42,032 nucleotides of DNA from Bacteroidota bacterium (GCA_023396415.1 JAEWWJ010000006.1:1-42032), one strand, 5' to 3'; positions 17,501-27,185 are shown, counted from the first letter of the stretch. Numbers and translations are program-made. The notes: generated from the letters alone by a model not told the origin.

Positions 17501-18264
17501 ACCGGCTTGACATTCAGCTCACAGAGTGCCATTATCCTCACTTCCCAGTGATGCGAAACAGGTGCTTTTATTGGGTCTTGGATTTGTGGAAACCACTTGC
17601 GAAGCCGCTGGTTGGCTTCGAGTAGCTGCATATCGGTGTTGATGAGCGCCACACCTATTGAAAGTTGATCGAAAAGGCTATAAAAACGGTCCTTGCTTTC
17701 TTGAAGTACCTTTTCGTTTTGGGATTTTTGTTTACCCGAAGCATATTCGAAAAAGATTAGCGATAGCAAAATCAAAAAATAAACAAACATAAAAACCGGC
17801 GAGTGGGAGTGATCACTGTCGTGGGTTACTCGAATGTCGAACAAGAAAAGAGCCAATAAAGCTAAGAATAATGCCAACGAATATGGCAAGGCTACTTTTA
17901 TTTTTTTGAAGTGAAAGGCCAACATTGGAAATACAAAGGCCCATTAAACACCTGCTCCTTTGGTTTCACCAGAGTAGAAAAGGAAAATTGCGGTAATAAA
18001 TGCAAAGGCAAGAAACAAATGCGTCCAAACCTTGTAGTTGTGTGTTTTTTTGAAAATGACAAGCGAAAAAATGGAAATAATGACATAGCTGAATGAAAGT
18101 AGGGAAATGAGATAATATTCATTCAAAATGTTGATAATGAACACAACTAAAACTGTTGTTCCCATGATGGCACTCAGCAGATAAACAGATTTCTTTTCAT
18201 CGCGTTGATTTTTTTCTTCGATAAACCGCTTTTGGGCGGCTGTCGCTGTTTTTGGCTTTTTCAT
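14557..18264 (-). pseudogene. Decayed multi-PAS/GAF sensor histidine kinase with about eight inactivating lesions
   Basis: Read from 18264 down, the pieces make one kinase of about 1,240 residues: an N-terminal multi-membrane-segment region (18264-17700), a PAS series (to 15900), GAF (15887-15260), HisKA with 'FSIIAHDLRSPF' and HATPase with 'SSGLGLMLCKEF'. In-frame stops are TAA at 17946-17944 (between 'TKGAGV' and 'WAFVFPMLAF'), TAA at 15899-15897 (between 'HLQLN' and 'KGEVEIVGVSRN') and TAG at 14935-14933 (between 'NNLTNN' and 'LTGFFDSK'). Single-base losses are inferred in 17519-17500, 17311-17308, about 16648-16645 and 15258-15254. A shift equal to a 2 mod 3 deletion lies near 16145-16125, with about 2-3 residues missing. 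The ATG overlaps the stop of the upstream kinase by 4 nt (ATGA), so the two were once coupled. The fragment 18264-17944 might still yield a 106-residue membrane peptide. Confidence 0.92.
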
Positions 18265-21200
18265 CGCTGATCCTTTTTTGAGGTGTTTGGATTGACGGGA
18301 AGGTATTTTTCTATTTTTTCGAGAAGCTGCGACTTGGTAAAGGGTTTGGCAAGGTAATCGTTGCAGCCGAGAGCGATAGCTTTTTGTTCCATTCCGTCGT
18401 TGGTAAGCGCTGTAATTGCTACTATCGGAGTGTTAAAACCCTTTGAGCGGAGCATTTCAGTAACCTCTAAGCCGTCTAAAATGGGCATTTTAATGTCTAA
18501 CAACAACAAATGAATGGGTGTTTTTTTGTTAAAATAATCCATCACCTCTTGGCCGTTTTTTGCCACCAAAAGCTTCACGTCAGTATTTTTAAAAATTGTT
18601 TCTAAAAAAGTTTTGTTGTCATTTTCGTCTTCGGCAATCAAAATGGTCGGACTGAAAAGTAAAGTGTCTGCTTTTTGACTTTGATGTTTAACCGCCTCAT
18701 TTTCTTCTTTTTGCAGTGGTAGGGTCACTTTAACTTCAGTGCCTTTTTCATGTTTTGACTCCACGCGAATGCTCCCATTCATCAAATCGGTGTAGGCTTT
18801 CACAATGGCCAGTCCCAAACCGTTGCCGCGAAAAACACGTCGTTGGTTGGTTTCGATTTTGCGAAAAGGCTCGAAAATATACTCCATTTGCTCGGGCTCA
18901 ATGCCAATGCCACTGTCTTTTACACTCATTTGCAGCGACTGATGTACGGCATGTACCTTAAAATCAACGCCTCCATTTTCGGTGAACTTGAATGCGTTGT
19001 CCAATAGTTTTTCAAGAATATCTAACAGTTTGTGCTTGTCGGCATTGACTACAAAATCAGCCTCCACAAAGTTGCTCATAAAAGTAAACTGCAACTTTTT
19101 TTCTTGGGCGCGAAGGGCGAATTTTTTTTCTAAAAGTAGAATTTCCGCAGAGAGGTTAAATTTTGACAGGTACAAGCGCTCTTGCTGCGCTTGAATTTTG
19201 GCCATATTCACCGTATCGTTGATGATGTTGGTGAGTTGCTGGCTGTTTTGCGCAATAAGCTGACTGAAATTTTTCGTTTCTTCGGGCTCGAATCCATTTG
19301 TTACCATCATGTCGGTCAAGCCTACAATGCAGTTAAGAGGAGTGCGTACCTCGTGCGAAAGGTTGTTGAGGAAAGAGGTTTTCAGACGATTGCTTTCTTC
19401 GGCTTGTTTTTTAGCCTCCAAAAGGTGGATGAGGCTTCTTTGCCGCTGGATCACTGAGCTTATTTGTCCGCTCACAAACTCCATCAGCTCAACGGTGGCT
19501 AAGTCGTAAGCGTTTTCGTTGTCAAAACTTTGCACCACAATGGCACCAATAATTTTTTCGTTGGCTATGAGCGGTACACCCAACCAAATTTTGGCCGGCA
19601 CTCCCAATCTTTTGATTTTTCCTGAGGCTTCAAGGGCTTCAATCTGTTTGTTGTTGAGCAGAAGTGATGTTTTTTGTTGCACCACAATGCCTGTTAGTGA
19701 GCCTTCGGCTTTCCAAAAGGGGATGTTTTCTTTGCTGTCTTCATCATTAAAAGCACTCAACGACTGTTTGGCTTCGTCGTAAAAAGCAATAAACATATTG
19801 GCAGTGTCAATCAGTTGCGACAGTTCTTTTTTGATGGTTTCAACCAAAGGAGTTAAATCGTTGGTGAGGCTCACCGCGTTGGTGATGTTGAAAAGCATTT
19901 TTTGAACCATTTTGGCATTGTGCTGGTTGGTGATGTCGCTGCCGATAATCACAGCGCCTTCCACCTCACCGTTTTGATCGAAAGTGGGGGAAAGGTGCAA
20001 ATTGATCCAGTAATTTTTTCCTGTAACGCTTTTTACCATCACTTCTTCATACACCGATTGGCCTTTTAATGCGCTCCTGAATTTATTCATCAGAGGTTCT
20101 CCTTGGTAAAATGTGTCGGCGTGATCCATCACATTTTCGGGTAAGATGTCTTCTCCAAACAATTCTTTGCATAAAGCCAATGCTTTTTGGTTGTATAGCA
20201 GCACCTTGCCCTCGACATCGCAAAATGCGAAAAGGTTGAAGCCGTTTTCAAAGATGGCTTTCAGTTGGGCGTTGGTTTTGCGGATAAGCAGTCGGTCGTC
20301 TTTTTGTTGACTTAGGTCAATGTCAATACAAAAAAGCTCTTTTTTCTTGCCGGGAATAGTGGTTACGGTTAGCTGGCTCAGCACCGGAACCAATGTTCCC
20401 GATTTGCTTTTGAGCAACAACTCTTGAGGCCGTTCTGATGCGGCATCATCAATGGCTTTTTCAAAAAATAGACGGCTTTTTTCAATTTCGCTTTCGGGAA
20501 TCATCAGATCAAAAATACTTTTGCCGATGGCCTCCGCTTTGGTATATCCATACAATTGAGTGGAGGCATGGTTCCAATACTGAATTTTGCCTTCCTTACT
20601 AAAGCCATACATGGCCACATGTGGGGTTTGATCCAATAAGTTGATGAGTCTTTCGTCGCTGGCTTTCAGGGCTTCTTCGGCTTCTTTTTGCGCTGTGATG
20701 TCGCGCCCAACACCTATAATTTCGAAAACCTCGCCTTTTTCATTTCTGATGCCGGTGTTGCTCCACGAGATCCATTTTATTCCGTCGGGAGTCTTTAACC
20801 GATGTTCTATAACGATATGGTGGGGAGGTTCATACAATTTTTTTGTTTTTTCCTGTACATCTTCTTGGTCCTCATCATAGATCCAGTCCTGGTAATTTGT
20901 TGTATAAACATGTTCTTCATTGGTGCTAAAAAACTTGCAAAACGAAGGACTTACATAAGTGATGTTTCCGGCAGTATCTATTTTTGTTACGAAGTCGTTT
21001 TGGTTCTGAACCAAAAGTCTAAACTTTTCTTCGCTTGCTTTTAACGATTTGGTAATGATTGAAATACGCCAGCGCAACACCAGAATAAAGGCAGTTAAAA
21101 TCAAGAAAAAAAACAAACCGGCAAGGAGATAAGGCCATGCCTTGTGAAGAAAGGTACTGTATTCGTACACCTCGAACCATTTGTTATAGAGACGGTCGTA

Positions 21201-21935
21201 TTCGCCATTTTGTTTCAGGTGAAACATGGTGAGGTTGATGGCCTGCAACAATTGTTCGTTGCCTTTGCTTACCGCAATAGCATAGGGAATGGGGTTGCTG
21301 AAGCTATGGCGGATTTCAATGTTTTTTAAATGCAATTGATTGATGAAATAGGCGCCTTGAAAATTACTCACCAAGGCAGCGTCATATTTACCATCATTGA
21401 TCCATTGGAGGGCTTCACGTGGATTGGTTGCTAAAATTATTTCGTCAGTGAGCTGGTTTTTTAACAAATAATCGTGCATCATATCACTGCGTTGTACCAC
21501 GATTTTTTTGTTTCTTAAATCATCTTCGCCGCTGATGTTGCTGTTTTTATGAACGAAGATACCATACGACATCATGCTGTGGGGAAGTCCAAAACTAACT
21601 TTTTCAGCTCTCTCCTTTGATACCATTTGGCCCATCACCACATCCAATTGGCCTCTTTCAACTTTATTACGTATCTCTGCCCAAGGTGAAAGTTCAATGC
21701 TGTAGCGGAAATTTAAAACCTCTGATATTTTTTGAAAAAGCTCTACATTGAAGCCCGATGGCTGGCCCTTTTCATCGAGAAACTCAAAGGGAGGGAAATC
21801 GTGATCGCCACCTATAAGTAAAATGCGATCTGTTGGAAATGCTTTGGTAACAAGTGTATCGTTTTCCGCCAACGAGTTTGGTGTTCGAAAAAACAATACT
21901 GATAGTAGGAGGAGATATTTAATTTTAGCTTGCAT
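18261..21935 (-). CDS. Hybrid histidine kinase with periplasmic solute-binding (SBP_bac_3) sensor, PAS, GAF and receiver
   Basis: This 1,224-residue protein has a signal peptide (about 1-23). A periplasmic amino-acid-type binding domain covers about 35-255 ('FPPFEFLDEKGQPSGFNVEL', 'GQMVSKERAEKVSF'), and one membrane helix lies at about 266-289. Three PAS domains (about 300-675) are followed by GAF (about 680-830). HisKA has His861 in 'NLSHEVRTP' and HATPase has DSGIGI (1007-1012) and GNGLGL (1037-1042). The C-terminal receiver has phosphoacceptor Asp1147 in 'LLLLDIKMP' and Lys1197. The binding domain suggests it senses a small solute such as an amino acid in the periplasm. The output after the receiver is unknown, as there is no DNA-binding or Hpt domain. 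It is coupled by ATGA to the decayed kinase. A 216-nt gap upstream (21936-22151) may hold its promoter; only the imperfect TACACTTTG near 21985-21993 was seen. Confidence 0.95.
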   Translation of the reverse strand: MQAKIKYLLLLSVLFFRTPNSLAENDTLVTKAFPTDRILLIGGDHDFPPFEFLDEKGQPSGFNVELFQKISEVLNFRYSIELSPWAEIRNKVERGQLDVVMGQMVSKERAEKVSFGLPHSMMSYGIFVHKNSNISGEDDLRNKKIVVQRSDMMHDYLLKNQLTDEIILATNPREALQWINDGKYDAALVSNFQGAYFINQLHLKNIEIRHSFSNPIPYAIAVSKGNEQLLQAINLTMFHLKQNGEYDRLYNKWFEVYEYSTFLHKAWPYLLAGLFFFLILTAFILVLRWRISIITKSLKASEEKFRLLVQNQNDFVTKIDTAGNITYVSPSFCKFFSTNEEHVYTTNYQDWIYDEDQEDVQEKTKKLYEPPHHIVIEHRLKTPDGIKWISWSNTGIRNEKGEVFEIIGVGRDITAQKEAEEALKASDERLINLLDQTPHVAMYGFSKEGKIQYWNHASTQLYGYTKAEAIGKSIFDLMIPESEIEKSRLFFEKAIDDAASERPQELLLKSKSGTLVPVLSQLTVTTIPGKKKELFCIDIDLSQQKDDRLLIRKTNAQLKAIFENGFNLFAFCDVEGKVLLYNQKALALCKELFGEDILPENVMDHADTFYQGEPLMNKFRSALKGQSVYEEVMVKSVTGKNYWINLHLSPTFDQNGEVEGAVIIGSDITNQHNAKMVQKMLFNITNAVSLTNDLTPLVETIKKELSQLIDTANMFIAFYDEAKQSLSAFNDEDSKENIPFWKAEGSLTGIVVQQKTSLLLNNKQIEALEASGKIKRLGVPAKIWLGVPLIANEKIIGAIVVQSFDNENAYDLATVELMEFVSGQISSVIQRQRSLIHLLEAKKQAEESNRLKTSFLNNLSHEVRTPLNCIVGLTDMMVTNGFEPEETKNFSQLIAQNSQQLTNIINDTVNMAKIQAQQERLYLSKFNLSAEILLLEKKFALRAQEKKLQFTFMSNFVEADFVVNADKHKLLDILEKLLDNAFKFTENGGVDFKVHAVHQSLQMSVKDSGIGIEPEQMEYIFEPFRKIETNQRRVFRGNGLGLAIVKAYTDLMNGSIRVESKHEKGTEVKVTLPLQKEENEAVKHQSQKADTLLFSPTILIAEDENDNKTFLETIFKNTDVKLLVAKNGQEVMDYFNKKTPIHLLLLDIKMPILDGLEVTEMLRSKGFNTPIVAITALTNDGMEQKAIALGCNDYLAKPFTKSQLLEKIEKYLPVNPNTSKKDQR

Positions 21936-22151
21936 TGTGTGGCGTTTTGGTGGAACAAAATCCCAAACTTTTGTAGCTTTTCAAAGTGTAGGATGAGCAT
22001 TTTAAAAATCTGTTGATCCTATGCAGGTGCATTTATCAAAAAAACAACTTGAACAACTAACTTGTAATCAGTACTTTAATTAATTTCAAGTGAAGGGTTT
22101 TGGTTTTCATTTCATAACGGGTAGATTTAGTTGATGATTGTAATATGGTTG

Positions 22152-23564
22152 TTATAGGTCGGCCAGCGGTAGGGACAAGGTGAATCTGCTGCCTTTGCCT
22201 AAAGTGCTTTCAATGCTGATATTTCCATGCATTGTCTCGCTAAATTCTTTACATAAAAGCAAGCCCAAACCCATACCTGTTTCGCCGAGGGTACCCTGGT
22301 TTTTACTGCTCATGTTTTGAAAAAGCGATGCTTTCACTTCGCCTGTCATGCCAATGCCTTGGTCAATAAAATGGAAGCTGATGGTTTTGTCTTCGACATT
22401 TTTTGTCATTTCAACCGCAACAATGCTGTTTCTATGGCTAAATTTTATGGCGTTCATCAGCAAATTTCGGAAAATGGTTTGCAGCAGAAATTGGTCTGCA
22501 ACACATTGTAGCTCCTCCATAATATGGGCTTCGAGGGCTATTCCTTTCGCTTCGGCAATGTACTTACAATCTAAAATGGCTGCTTCCAACACTTGCGCCG
22601 GAAACATCAGTTTAGGCTGTGGCACCATCTTGTTTTGCTGCATCTGCGACCATCCCAACAGGTTTTCGAGCAGAAAAAAGGTAGATTGCGATGTTTTTAA
22701 CAAATTGGTTTTAAGTGCAAGAGCCTCTTTCTCATCGAGGAGAATTTCGTTATCTAAAAGCAGTTCCGCCGATGCGATAAGGGTGTTGAAAGGACCACGC
22801 AAGTCATGGGCAATAATGGAAAATAGTTTTTTGTTTTGTTGATTGGCCTCTTCAAGTGCTAAGGTTTTGTTGGCAGCTTCGCGGGTGCTGGCCTCCAAAG
22901 CCAGACGCTGTTGCCGCAGGGTTTGTTCTTGACGGATTCTTATTACCATCTCAATCCATAAAGTATTGGTAATAACAAACGAAATAACCATTACAGTAAG
23001 TACGTTCAGGTTATTTGACAGTAGAATGGTGGCGTTGCTTTGAAACAGCGGACTGAAGTAAATGAACAAATAAAAGTTAATACTCAGGGCTGCGAAGGCT
23101 TGAACAGGTGGAATTAAAACAACCAAACTCACGGCCACGGCACCCAAAAAAATAGGTGTAATGGAAGGCGTTATCAACTGATCGAACAAGCCAATGCCAT
23201 TGGAAATGAATAAGATAGATAAATATGCCACGATTTCCAACACCTGCTTGCTGCTCGATTGAAAATAGCGAAAGCTTTTTTCGTGAACGAGAAGTCCTGC
23301 AATGGTTCCAAAAATGACAAACAAGGCTGAATGTGCACTCACAATGCCCCATTTCCAAATACTTTGGTTGATGCTTTCCGGAAAGTTTTGATCGGTAAAA
23401 AGTAAGGTAGTCACATGATAACCTGAAAGCAGTACCACAAAAATCGAAGCATACTTTATCCTGTTAAGGTTTCGCTTGTTGAACTGCTTGGCTAGCTTAA
23501 CATCATCAAGTACAAGCAGCTGATATTTAGAGATAAGTAATGAAAATTCTTTTAGTTTTAACAT
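22152..23564 (-). CDS. Membrane sensor histidine kinase without receiver
   Basis: This 470-residue kinase has about six membrane segments between residues 38 and 205, with short loops and no large extracytoplasmic domain. A coiled-coil linker (about 208-245) precedes HisKA with His253 in 'FSIIAHDLRGPF'. HATPase has an N box near 367-375 (NLLMNAIKF), 'DQGIGM' and 'GMGLGLLLCKEF'. The catalytic half closely resembles those of the 12584-14368 kinase and the decayed kinase (AHDL[KR][GS]P and LGL.LCK[DE]F), so these look like paralogues. It begins 18 nt after the stop of the 1,200-residue hybrid kinase and is probably co-transcribed with it. It lacks PAS and receiver domains, so its partner must be encoded elsewhere or be the receiver of a neighbouring hybrid kinase. 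Confidence 0.92.
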   Translation of the reverse strand: MLKLKEFSLLISKYQLLVLDDVKLAKQFNKRNLNRIKYASIFVVLLSGYHVTTLLFTDQNFPESINQSIWKWGIVSAHSALFVIFGTIAGLLVHEKSFRYFQSSSKQVLEIVAYLSILFISNGIGLFDQLITPSITPIFLGAVAVSLVVLIPPVQAFAALSINFYLFIYFSPLFQSNATILLSNNLNVLTVMVISFVITNTLWIEMVIRIRQEQTLRQQRLALEASTREAANKTLALEEANQQNKKLFSIIAHDLRGPFNTLIASAELLLDNEILLDEKEALALKTNLLKTSQSTFFLLENLLGWSQMQQNKMVPQPKLMFPAQVLEAAILDCKYIAEAKGIALEAHIMEELQCVADQFLLQTIFRNLLMNAIKFSHRNSIVAVEMTKNVEDKTISFHFIDQGIGMTGEVKASLFQNMSSKNQGTLGETGMGLGLLLCKEFSETMHGNISIESTLGKGSRFTLSLPLADL

Positions 23565-23582
23565 ATTGTCATTGTTAATCTT

Positions 23583-26500
23583 CTATGGTTTCAGCCATTT
23601 ATTAACTTTTTCAATGAGCTGAGTAGTTTGTATGGGCTTAGCTATATAATCATCGCAGCCGGCTGCCAACGCTTTACTTTCATCGCCGGTTAAACCGAAT
23701 GCGGTAATGGCAATAATGGGAAGTTGTGGCAGAAACTCCTTAATTTGAATGGTGGCTTCGTAGCCATCTAAAAGCGGCATTTTGATGTCCATCAAAACGA
23801 TGGCTATTTCAGGGTTTTCACGGCACATTTGAACAGCTTCAACCCCGTTAAAGGCCCTTAGGATGCGTGCGTTCATGCGTTTGGCAAGAAGGATGTTCAG
23901 CACGGTGAAGTTGGAATCTTCATCTTCGGCAATCAAGATGAGTGGAGCTTGAATGTTTAAATTCATGTTTTCGATTTTTTTATTTTGTTTGTTAAGAATT
24001 AATTTAGTGTTTTCGATACGGATAACGATACTCGTTCCCACAAGCTTCTCAGATTGAATGTGAATGGTAGCACCAATAAGATCGCAGGCATTTTTCACGA
24101 TGGCAAGACCCAGGCCGCTGCCATCGTATTTTCTGATGTTGGTATTGTCTTCTTGAACAAAAAGATTAAACATATCCTTCTGAAAAGCGAGATCAATCCC
24201 TATACCGGTGTCAATGACGGAAATTTCGAGCAAGTTTTCGTTCAAAGTGATTTGGCACTCTACAGTTCCTTTCTCGGTAAATTTAACGGCATTGTCGAGC
24301 AGATGCTCAATGATTTTTTCCAAAAGATTTTTGTCGGTAAAAAATGTTTGAGTATCGTCTGATACCCATTGCATATTGAATTTTATTTTTTTGTTGATGC
24401 TGGCTTGGGTGTATTTAGAGATGAGAGGCCCCATCAGCTGGCGCACATTCACCTTTTCGGGAAAAACAGGCATCTCGCCCGAATTGAGCATCGAAATGTC
24501 CATGTAACCGGTGATGGTGCGTACCAAACGGTCGGAACTTAGGCTTAGCACGTCCAAAATGCTTTTTTTCTCTTCTAAAGTATTGTCGGGTTCGGTAAGT
24601 AGGATGGCTGAGCCGATAATGCCATTGAGGGGTGTTCGCAGCTCGTGCGAAATGTTGTGAAGAAAAGCTGTTTTCAGTCTGTCGCTGGCTTCTGCTTTGT
24701 CTTTTGCCACCAGCAGATCAGCATTGATGGTTCTAATGTGTTCGTTGGTTTCTGCGAGTTCTTCGTTCAGAACTTGTAGCTCTTCATTCTGTTGTTGCAG
24801 TTTTTTCTCGCTGAGCTGAATGGCCATTTCAGCTTTTTTTCGTTCGGTAACATCACGTAGCATACCAATAATCACAGTTTTGCCTTCCATGGTTACAGTA
24901 ACTGTTGAGGCTTCAACTTCAATAATTTTTCCATATTTGGTTTTTTGTTGAAACTCATACCTGTTGGGAACTTCAATGCCTTTTTCGCGACATTCTTGCC
25001 GGTGTTGAACAATTTCGCGGCTGGCCTCGGTCATCATCACGTCCATATCAAAGCCCTCTGCCGTTAACTCCTCTTTGGTGTATTCCGCCATATCTGTAAA
25101 AGCTTTATTGGCGTATGTAAACTTCTTATCTTCAATAGTATAGATGGCATCAAAAGCGTTTTCAACCAGCGAACGGAACTTTATTTCGCTGTCTTTTAAG
25201 GCTTCGGCAACCATTTCACGCTCAAGAAAATTAGTCAACATCCATCTGATTTGGTGCAATAGCTCTAAGTCTTCTTTTTGAAAGTTAATTTTTTTAGTTC
25301 CATGCACAGCAATCTGCCCCGTTTTTTCCCCTTTCAGTTCTATATCTAAAACCACGATTGGCCGGCATTTTTCTGTGCATTTTCTTATAAAGTAATTTTG
25401 GTCGTTGATGGTAATAACAATGGTAGCAATTTCCCTTGTACCAAGGGTTTGATGCAATTCATGTATCACCTTATGGTAAAAAGATTCATCGGCATTGCGC
25501 TGCTGAATGAGGTCGCTGACGTTTTTGATGCACGTTAAATCGCGCACGCGTCGGTTGAGGACTTTTGTTTGTCGTATGTCCTTTGATTGCATGACAGTCC
25601 AACGTACCCTGATCATGAAAACCAAAATAGTAATCAACAAACTGATTGCAATGCCTATAGCGTAGATAGCGTTGAGACTATAAAAACCTTGATCAAAAGC
25701 AGGCATGGAATGGGCCGACAAGCCAAGCAGTTTACCCCAAATAAAAATGGGATACGTTTGATGGAAACGATATTCACTCAAATGTTCATCAATGTTGTGG
25801 GCCTTGTGTTTCGATAAATGTTCGGGTGGATAAGCTGCCAGCCATTCTTCGTTCTCGGCCTGGAGGTTGGAAGTGAGGCCCAAGGCAATGATTTCTTTCA
25901 ACCATTCTATTTTTCTGAACGTATTGGTAATCAAATTGTTGGGATTGATAACAGTTGCAATAAAAGCATGAGAGGTGTTATTCAAATGCAATGATCGAGG
26001 TACTGAGGCAACCAAAATAAAAACAGCTGTTGAATCGCCCGAATGATAGATGTGAACTGCATCGGTGCTGTAAACCAGATTGTCATTTCGCGATTCAAAA
26101 ACCAATTGACCTATTTCTTCATATATGTCTCGATGAAGCGTTGGCTCATTTTTTGAAAACATTTCTCCCAACGCGCTGTATTTTAAATGATAAGTACTAC
26201 TATCCGGCAGCACCACATTCAGCTTTTGAGCTTCGTTTTGCAATGGTTTCTCATCATCGAAATAATAAAAAGCCTCAAAAGAGTTCATTTTCATCAATTG
26301 TTGTGCAATAGTTTCAAACTCTGCGGAATCAACATATTCGCTGCTGCTGGCAAAAAAAGTAAAGTTGATGAGATTCGATTGCATATTCCATAAAACATTC
26401 CTCAAGGTGACCGAATACGATTCAGCATATCTAAGAAAAGCATTCTTTTTCTCAGCTATTTTATGAAATTTGTAGGATTCGGTTGCAACGTAAACTGTTG

Positions 26501-27185
26501 ATAAACATATGACTAAAACTGCCAATGTTTCAAGGTGTTTAAACTTGCTTCTTGTATTAAATGGCTGATTGCCGCGCCAAACTAGCATACCTATGATGAG
26601 GATAGCAAAAATGAGAAGCAACGCAAAATTTACCATGGTTTCGTTTTTAATTGTATCAAGATGGTGATCAATCAACTCGCCATCGTGTTCCATTACAACT
26701 ACTTGGCGACTGACAACATCGTCTCTTCCATGCAAGGCAATCAACGCCTTATAAATAGATTTGCCTTGTTCAGTTCTGGTTTTCAACACTATGGGTTTAG
26801 CATGGTAAAAAACACTGTCAACAATTTCATTGGAGAGCGGATACACATCACCTACCATATAACCTTGCTTGCTGTTGCTGGACAGCACAATGATAGGCTG
26901 TCCATTTTGAATGGCGATGCTGAAAAGGCGCGAGCCTATATGGCTGCCTTCATACTGTGCCAACTGCTTCATAAAACGGGCATAAACCCGGTTGCCGTAA
27001 TTGGGCTGAAGAGAAGAAATGTAAAACTGCTGATCAAAGGAGCTCAAAAAAGTAGTTAATTGATTTACGAGTTCCTCATGTACTTCTTTTTCAGCATCTT
27101 TTACCCTTTTTCCTGTTAAAAAAATGATGCCAAATGACAACATTAAAACTGTTGCAAACAGCAAAAATGGTTTCAGGTACTTCAT
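23583..27185 (-). CDS. Hybrid histidine kinase with two extracytoplasmic sensor regions, PAS and receiver
   Basis: This 1,200-residue protein has TM1 at 6-24, a first extracytoplasmic region at 25-185 and TM2 at 186-203. TM3 at about 218-235 is followed by a second, larger extracytoplasmic region (236-502) and TM4 at about 503-525. A GAF-like segment (about 550-660), a PAS domain (about 665-785) and a coiled coil (785-835) follow. HisKA has His847 in 'NISHELRTP'. HATPase includes 'DTGIGI' and 'GSGLGLAIVKNA', and the receiver has Asp1133 in 'IVLMDIKMP' and Lys1183. The two sensor regions in series look like a fused pair of CHASE-like modules; I cannot name their ligands. It is the first gene of the block and has a good promoter. 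Confidence 0.93.
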   Translation of the reverse strand: MKYLKPFLLFATVLMLSFGIIFLTGKRVKDAEKEVHEELVNQLTTFLSSFDQQFYISSLQPNYGNRVYARFMKQLAQYEGSHIGSRLFSIAIQNGQPIIVLSSNSKQGYMVGDVYPLSNEIVDSVFYHAKPIVLKTRTEQGKSIYKALIALHGRDDVVSRQVVVMEHDGELIDHHLDTIKNETMVNFALLLIFAILIIGMLVWRGNQPFNTRSKFKHLETLAVLVICLSTVYVATESYKFHKIAEKKNAFLRYAESYSVTLRNVLWNMQSNLINFTFFASSSEYVDSAEFETIAQQLMKMNSFEAFYYFDDEKPLQNEAQKLNVVLPDSSTYHLKYSALGEMFSKNEPTLHRDIYEEIGQLVFESRNDNLVYSTDAVHIYHSGDSTAVFILVASVPRSLHLNNTSHAFIATVINPNNLITNTFRKIEWLKEIIALGLTSNLQAENEEWLAAYPPEHLSKHKAHNIDEHLSEYRFHQTYPIFIWGKLLGLSAHSMPAFDQGFYSLNAIYAIGIAISLLITILVFMIRVRWTVMQSKDIRQTKVLNRRVRDLTCIKNVSDLIQQRNADESFYHKVIHELHQTLGTREIATIVITINDQNYFIRKCTEKCRPIVVLDIELKGEKTGQIAVHGTKKINFQKEDLELLHQIRWMLTNFLEREMVAEALKDSEIKFRSLVENAFDAIYTIEDKKFTYANKAFTDMAEYTKEELTAEGFDMDVMMTEASREIVQHRQECREKGIEVPNRYEFQQKTKYGKIIEVEASTVTVTMEGKTVIIGMLRDVTERKKAEMAIQLSEKKLQQQNEELQVLNEELAETNEHIRTINADLLVAKDKAEASDRLKTAFLHNISHELRTPLNGIIGSAILLTEPDNTLEEKKSILDVLSLSSDRLVRTITGYMDISMLNSGEMPVFPEKVNVRQLMGPLISKYTQASINKKIKFNMQWVSDDTQTFFTDKNLLEKIIEHLLDNAVKFTEKGTVECQITLNENLLEISVIDTGIGIDLAFQKDMFNLFVQEDNTNIRKYDGSGLGLAIVKNACDLIGATIHIQSEKLVGTSIVIRIENTKLILNKQNKKIENMNLNIQAPLILIAEDEDSNFTVLNILLAKRMNARILRAFNGVEAVQMCRENPEIAIVLMDIKMPLLDGYEATIQIKEFLPQLPIIAITAFGLTGDESKALAAGCDDYIAKPIQTTQLIEKVNKWLKP

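Noticed and set aside
17519..17521. TGA in a Cys-rich context of the decayed kinase as a possible selenocysteine codon
   Set aside because: The reading frame there is explained more simply by a one-base deletion just downstream, in which case the TGA is out of frame; the gene has many other lesions.
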